From: Verrucomicrobiota bacterium
GTDB taxonomy: Bacteria > Verrucomicrobiota > Verrucomicrobiia > Opitutales > Seribacteraceae
Assembly (NCBI GenBank): GCA_030830145.1
Contig: JAURNO010000428.1
Coordinates: 1-10,274, forward strand
Reading direction: 5' to 3'
Length of the DNA: 10,274 bases
The notes under the pieces were generated by a model that saw only the letters and a list, made by a program, of their open reading frames with translations, did no database searches and was not told where the DNA came from. The position numbers and the translations under genes are program-made. The first letter of the stretch is position 1, and every line of letters starts with the position of its first letter. Below, in pieces: positions 6,958 to 10,274 of the stretch.

Positions 6958-7499
6958 ACCAAACCCAAGAAGAACTGAAGGATTGGTCCGAAGGTTGGTA
7001 TTGCATCCGAACCAAACCCCGGATGGAAACGGTAGCCGCTGCAACGTTGCAAACCCTTCAAAACGTTGAAGTTTTTTTACCTCGGACAATCCGTCCTCCT
7101 AAAGCTAAAGTTTTTTCGGCCAAAGCTCTTTTCCCTGGCTACATGTTTGCTCGGTTTGACCCAATTTTGCATATCCGAAACGTGCATTATGCCAGGGGCG
7201 TTGGGTATGTCGTAAGGCGTAAGGAAGTACCCGTCCATGTCCCACCGCAAGTAATGATCGAGCTACGACTCATTTCGCCCGATGGACTCTTGGAAATCCC
7301 CGACCAACCTCACAAGGTAGGAGATAAAGTAACCGTCATTTCAGGTCTTTTTGCCGGAGGTGAAGGCACAGTTACTCAATTGATACCCGCCCGAGAAAGA
7401 ATAAAGATACTTTTTGAAATCCTCGGACAACCCCGAGAGGTCGAAATTAACGAGGATATTGTAGATTTTCCCAGCGCTCACCCGATGGGCATCGGATAA
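6954..7499 (+). CDS. NusG paralog (RfaH/UpxY-like transcription elongation factor)
   Basis: This 181-residue specialised elongation factor would bind RNA polymerase and suppress pausing or termination in a long operon. An NGN domain covers about 14-105 (WYCIRTKPRMETVAAATLQ, LFPGYMFARFDP at 59-70, RGVGYVVRRK at 81-90). A KOW domain covers about 120-172 (HKVGDKVTVISGLFAGGEGTV). The segment from LFPGY through VPPQVMIEL aligns with RfaH almost without gaps. His73 and Arg81 fall at the positions of RfaH His65 and Arg73, which I recall as DNA-contacting residues. The housekeeping NusG is normally beside secE and rplK, which are absent here, so this is a paralog. It starts inside the regulator's stop codon (ATGA), with only a weak GAAG before it. 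An ops-like sequence lies 63 bases after its stop and before the polysaccharide gene. The domain assignment is firm; the RfaH-like role is inference. Confidence 0.9.
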   Translation: MNQTQEELKDWSEGWYCIRTKPRMETVAAATLQTLQNVEVFLPRTIRPPKAKVFSAKALFPGYMFARFDPILHIRNVHYARGVGYVVRRKEVPVHVPPQVMIELRLISPDGLLEIPDQPHKVGDKVTVISGLFAGGEGTVTQLIPARERIKILFEILGQPREVEINEDIVDFPSAHPMGIG

Positions 7500-7533
7500 A
7501 TTTGCCTAAAACAAACCCCATCTTCTTGCCTGA

Positions 7534-7560
7534 TTGGCCTTGCAACGAGCAAACGGCCAA
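7534..7560 (+). promoter_or_regulatory. RNA hairpin just upstream of ops-like element
   Basis: TTGGCC (7534-7539) pairs with GGCCAA (7555-7560), and TTGC (7540-7543) with GCAA (7549-7552). The result is a 10-base-pair stem with a 2-base bulge (AC) and a 5-base loop. There is no T tract after it, so it is not an intrinsic terminator. Its base is 12 nt before the predicted ops pause position, similar to the spacing of known pause hairpins. A role in pausing is inference. Confidence 0.6.
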
Positions 7561-7561
7561 G

Positions 7562-7573
7562 GGCGGTAGCTTG
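7562..7573 (+). promoter_or_regulatory. ops-like element (RfaH loading/pause site)
   Basis: GGCGGTAGCTTG matches the enterobacterial ops consensus GGCGGTAGNNTG at all ten defined positions, and the first nine bases are the same as the E. coli sequence. In E. coli this element makes RNA polymerase pause and exposes a small non-template-strand hairpin that recruits RfaH. The pause pattern (GG, then a pyrimidine followed by G) is kept. It is on the same strand as, and just after, a NusG paralog, and 14 bases before the gmd start. A ten-position match is expected by chance roughly once per million bases per strand. Function in this organism is inferred. Confidence 0.75.
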
Positions 7574-7587
7574 AAATAATAACATCA

Positions 7588-8568
7588 ATGCCCAGAGTCT
7601 TAATCTCCGGAATATCAGGGCAAGACGGTTCTTACTTGGCTGAAAGCCTTGTACATGAAGGTTGTGAAGTTCATGGATTGGTCCGCCGAACTTCCTTGGA
7701 AGTCCCCCATGTCAAGCTGACTCGGATTTCCCCGTTTTTGGATAAATTGACACTCCACCCCTGCTCTTTGGAAAGTCAAACTGCACTTTTCGAGGTTGTC
7801 CGTGAGATCAAACCCGATTTCCTTTATCACCTGGGAGCCCAATCATTCGTTTCCTATGAAATCGAACAGGAATACGCGACCTTGGACACTAATTTGGGAT
7901 CCACTCACGCTCTTTTGTCGGCGGTCATGAGATTCGCTCCTGAATGCCGTTTCTATTTTGCCGCCTCAAGCGAAATCTTCGGTCATGCAGAGACATCCCC
8001 GCAAAATGAATCCACTCCTTTCAATCCTCGCTCAATCTATGGGATATCAAAGTTAGCAGGCTTTCATATTTGTAAATCATTTAGGGAAAACGAGGGTGTT
8101 TTCGCCTGTTCTGGAATTCTCTACAATCACGAATCACCTCGCAGAGGTAAGGAGTACGTAACCCGGAAAATCATTTCACAAGCCGTTGCAATTCATCGCG
8201 GTCAATCGGACGTCATTAAGTTGGGAAACTTGGATTCCGAAAGAGACTGGGGTCATGCAAAGGACTATGTGAATGCCATGAGAAAAATCACGGAGTTTGA
8301 CAAACCCGATGATTTCGTGGTTGCTTCCGGACGAACTCATACTGTCAGAGAGTTTTGCCAAAAAGCCTTTTCACTTCTCGATCTTACCTTCGAAGATTTT
8401 TTTGAATACGATCCACGTTTTTTCAGACCTACTGAAAAAACCACTCTTTGTGGAGACGCTAGCAAAGCGAAGAAAGAACTAGGTTGGTCCCCGTCTCATG
8501 ATCTCGACTCAATAATCGAGGAGATGATGAATAGTGAACTAGAAAGAACTGCCTCTTTGAGCAACTAA
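7588..8568 (+). CDS. gmd: GDP-mannose 4,6-dehydratase
   Basis: Gmd turns GDP-mannose into GDP-4-keto-6-deoxymannose, the precursor of fucose, rhamnose, perosamine and related sugars of surface glycans. The 326-residue short-chain dehydrogenase has the NADP-binding GISGQDGSYLAE (8-19) and the Arg pair VRRTS (32-36). Catalytic residues are Ser127 (in place of the usual Thr), Glu129 in AASSEIFG, and Tyr151/Lys155 in SIYGISK. The family-specific stretches GILYNHESPRRGKEYVTRKI (176-195) and LGNLDSERDWGHAKDYV (212-228) follow. These separate it from RMD reductases and other sugar dehydratases. The usual GDLTD-type segment is CSLES (59-63), and the protein is somewhat short for the family (about 340-370). 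No clear Shine-Dalgarno precedes the ATG. No reductase or aminotransferase for the product is in the window, so the final sugar is unknown. It is the first gene after the ops-like element. Confidence 0.92.
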   Translation: MPRVLISGISGQDGSYLAESLVHEGCEVHGLVRRTSLEVPHVKLTRISPFLDKLTLHPCSLESQTALFEVVREIKPDFLYHLGAQSFVSYEIEQEYATLDTNLGSTHALLSAVMRFAPECRFYFAASSEIFGHAETSPQNESTPFNPRSIYGISKLAGFHICKSFRENEGVFACSGILYNHESPRRGKEYVTRKIISQAVAIHRGQSDVIKLGNLDSERDWGHAKDYVNAMRKITEFDKPDDFVVASGRTHTVREFCQKAFSLLDLTFEDFFEYDPRFFRPTEKTTLCGDASKAKKELGWSPSHDLDSIIEEMMNSELERTASLSN

Positions 8569-8571
8569 AGG

Positions 8572-10274
8572 ATGATTCGATACAAACTTAGTTACCTTAC
8601 TTCGCTTCTCTTCCTTTTCATCTTCACTGTTGTCTTTTTATCCGTCGATTTCTTCATGCCCCACTTGCGTTCATGGAAATCAGACAAAATGCGTCTGCAG
8701 TCGCAAGTTTACCTAGACGAATCTATCGACAAGCGAAGCGGTTTGCTGGAGGACGGCGTTCGCAAAGCCAAGATCGCATTCCTACTCGATCCTGAAAACG
8801 AAGATACTTTTGAGAACTACAACCTATTGCTTTTCCGAACAAATCCTTCCGTGGCATTGGAGAACTGGTCGGCAAAATTGGTGGACCAGGGTGATGAAAT
8901 TGAAAAAAGAATCAATATTTTCGAAAAAAGCCTGACCACGTTGAGGGACGACACCCTTTCGCCTTTGCACCGTAAACGGGCAGGTGAAGTGGCTTTTACG
9001 CAAATGAAAAGACTGACCATGTCCAACAATTGGATCGATGATCCCAAAAATGCACTCATGGTTTGTAATTTATTGGCTGAGACCGGGAACCAAATCGAAG
9101 CCCTTAGGCAAGTCAAAAGACTTTTAGAAAGACACCCTGGGCATCCACAGGCTTTATTTCTTCTTACTCGCCTTTCGGTTCACCTCAAAGAAGTATCTCA
9201 ACTCCCCAGCATTGGGAAGGCGTTGGCTGGGCTCTCCGCTCAAAGAGATGAAACCGGACTAGAAGCGATTAGGCACATGACTTTACTACACCTGATGCAA
9301 CCCCTCTCTTCCGGAAGCCTGAACAAATGTATTCAGCTTCTTCAAGCGAACAAGCATGCACAGCCTATCGACTTCCTTCGCGTTCATGCACTACGAGTCG
9401 CTTCCTCACCCAGCGAAAAGGAAAAAAAAGTAATCATCAAAAATTGCTCTGAACTATTCGATTTGGAGAATCCCAAGGATCTGCTTATTTTTTCGAATTG
9501 GTTGGCTCGATTACGACACTTTCGAGACCTTCTTAGTTATTTACCCACCTCCAAAGCTAAAGTAGACGAAAACCTCTTTAAAATAAGAATGAACGCTCTT
9601 GCGCATCTCAATGATACCGAAAGCATTCATCGCGAAGTTAGGAATTCGCCGATAATCCCTCAAAGGTGGAGATTTCTCGTAGAGGCTAGAGCCTTTGCCC
9701 TAGCCGGCAATTTCAAAGAAGCTTCGGCCATATTGGACCGATTGATTCCTGTTTTAGGTGAAGATTATAGAAAAGTGCGAGGAATTTGCCAATATTTGGA
9801 AAACTCGGACGACATACCAAGCTTGGTTCACATTCTCGAAAAGTTAATCGACAAGCCGATTCACAAACGTTTCGCACTTCAAAAGTTGATGCAGCATCGG
9901 TCTGCCTCCGCATCACTGAAAGATTTGCTGGGTTGGATGGGAAGGCTTGCCCAAACAGAAGACAGCAACGCTGCTTTTTCTGAGTCTTACCTTTATTTCG
10001 AATTACTCAATCCGCATCTTCCTTCACCCTCCCAAAAACTAGACCAATTAATAGCAGAGGCAAAAGTATTCCATAGCGAACACAACACTATGCGGACTCG
10101 CATTACACTTGCCCTTGCTTACCTCAGAAATCATTCAGCAGACCTTGCACTCGTTGCTCTCGGTCGAGCGGAGAATTGGAGGGAGTGGGCCAACACGAGA
10201 TCCGCGTGGGCATACATCGCCGCACAAATTTTCAACCTCAATCATAGCTCAGAAAAAGCTCTAGTGGTTTCATC
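8572..10274 (+). CDS. Membrane-anchored helical-repeat (TPR-like) protein, 3' end missing
   Basis: An uninterrupted frame of 567 codons runs from the ATG at 8572 to the right edge without a stop. It starts with a single hydrophobic segment (about residues 8-29, YLTSLLFLFIFTVVFLSVDF) after a basic MIRYK, which suggests a signal anchor with the bulk outside the cytoplasm. The rest is charged and almost wholly helical. Stretches resembling tetratricopeptide repeats lie near 160-208 (NALMVCNLLAETGNQIEALR) and 366-410 (ARAFALAGNFKEASAILDRL). No enzyme motif was seen. It begins 3 bases after the gmd stop, with AAAGG directly abutting the ATG, so it is cotranscribed and probably coupled. Placement in a polysaccharide operon suggests a scaffold for synthesis, export or chain-length control, as TPR proteins do in several exopolysaccharide systems. 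I do not recognise a named family. Confidence 0.8.
   Translation, partial: MIRYKLSYLTSLLFLFIFTVVFLSVDFFMPHLRSWKSDKMRLQSQVYLDESIDKRSGLLEDGVRKAKIAFLLDPENEDTFENYNLLLFRTNPSVALENWSAKLVDQGDEIEKRINIFEKSLTTLRDDTLSPLHRKRAGEVAFTQMKRLTMSNNWIDDPKNALMVCNLLAETGNQIEALRQVKRLLERHPGHPQALFLLTRLSVHLKEVSQLPSIGKALAGLSAQRDETGLEAIRHMTLLHLMQPLSSGSLNKCIQLLQANKHAQPIDFLRVHALRVASSPSEKEKKVIIKNCSELFDLENPKDLLIFSNWLARLRHFRDLLSYLPTSKAKVDENLFKIRMNALAHLNDTESIHREVRNSPIIPQRWRFLVEARAFALAGNFKEASAILDRLIPVLGEDYRKVRGICQYLENSDDIPSLVHILEKLIDKPIHKRFALQKLMQHRSASASLKDLLGWMGRLAQTEDSNAAFSESYLYFELLNPHLPSPSQKLDQLIAEAKVFHSEHNTMRTRITLALAYLRNHSADLALVALGRAENWREWANTRSAWAYIAAQIFNLNHSSEKALVVS

Noticed and set aside
7534..7560. Intrinsic terminator after the NusG paralog
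   Set aside because: The hairpin is strong but is followed by AGGGCGGTAG, not a T tract, so it does not meet the form of a Rho-independent terminator.

Overview
The window is chromosomal DNA from a Gram-negative-type bacterium of moderate GC content. The style of the genes (long-form HisG, a stand-alone 5'-3' exonuclease, MtaB, and a GbsR-like/NusG-like regulator pair beside exopolysaccharide genes) suggests Verrucomicrobiota (Opitutae-like). That assignment is inference; there is no rRNA or other definitive marker here. No tRNA, rRNA, CRISPR array, insertion sequence or phage gene was seen.

Left half, minus strand (bases 1-6289). In transcription order: an initiating sugar-phosphate transferase with an N-terminal membrane domain, a WecG/TagA-family glycosyltransferase, the tRNA methylthiotransferase MtaB, a PolA-type 5'-3' exonuclease, and HisG closed by an intrinsic terminator. 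Then comes a leader of about 155 bases and the first 211 codons of ribosomal protein S1, which runs off the left edge. The genes from the sugar transferase to hisG are tightly packed and could be one transcript that mixes envelope polysaccharide and housekeeping functions.

Right half, plus strand (bases 6430-10274). A GbsR/MarR-type winged-helix regulator overlaps by ATGA a NusG paralog of the RfaH/UpxY kind. An 88-base gap follows, then GDP-mannose 4,6-dehydratase, and 3 bases later a membrane-anchored helical-repeat (TPR-like) protein that runs off the right edge. The two halves diverge from a short region holding a small palindrome.

The most notable signal is in the 88-base gap. The sequence GGCGGTAGCTTG at 7562-7573 fits the enterobacterial ops consensus (GGCGGTAGNNTG), the DNA element that loads RfaH onto RNA polymerase. 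It lies directly after the RfaH-like gene and before the polysaccharide genes. It is preceded by a stable hairpin whose base is about 12 nt from the predicted pause site, the spacing of a hairpin-stabilised pause, and gmd after it lacks a clear Shine-Dalgarno sequence. Together these suggest a self-contained module: a DNA-binding regulator, a specialised elongation factor and its loading site, controlling a polysaccharide operon. The working model is that the NusG paralog, made from the first part of the transcript, loads at ops and carries polymerase, and perhaps a ribosome, into the downstream genes. The divergent transferase pair would start and extend the lipid-linked glycan, and Gmd would supply GDP-4-keto-6-deoxymannose for a deoxysugar.
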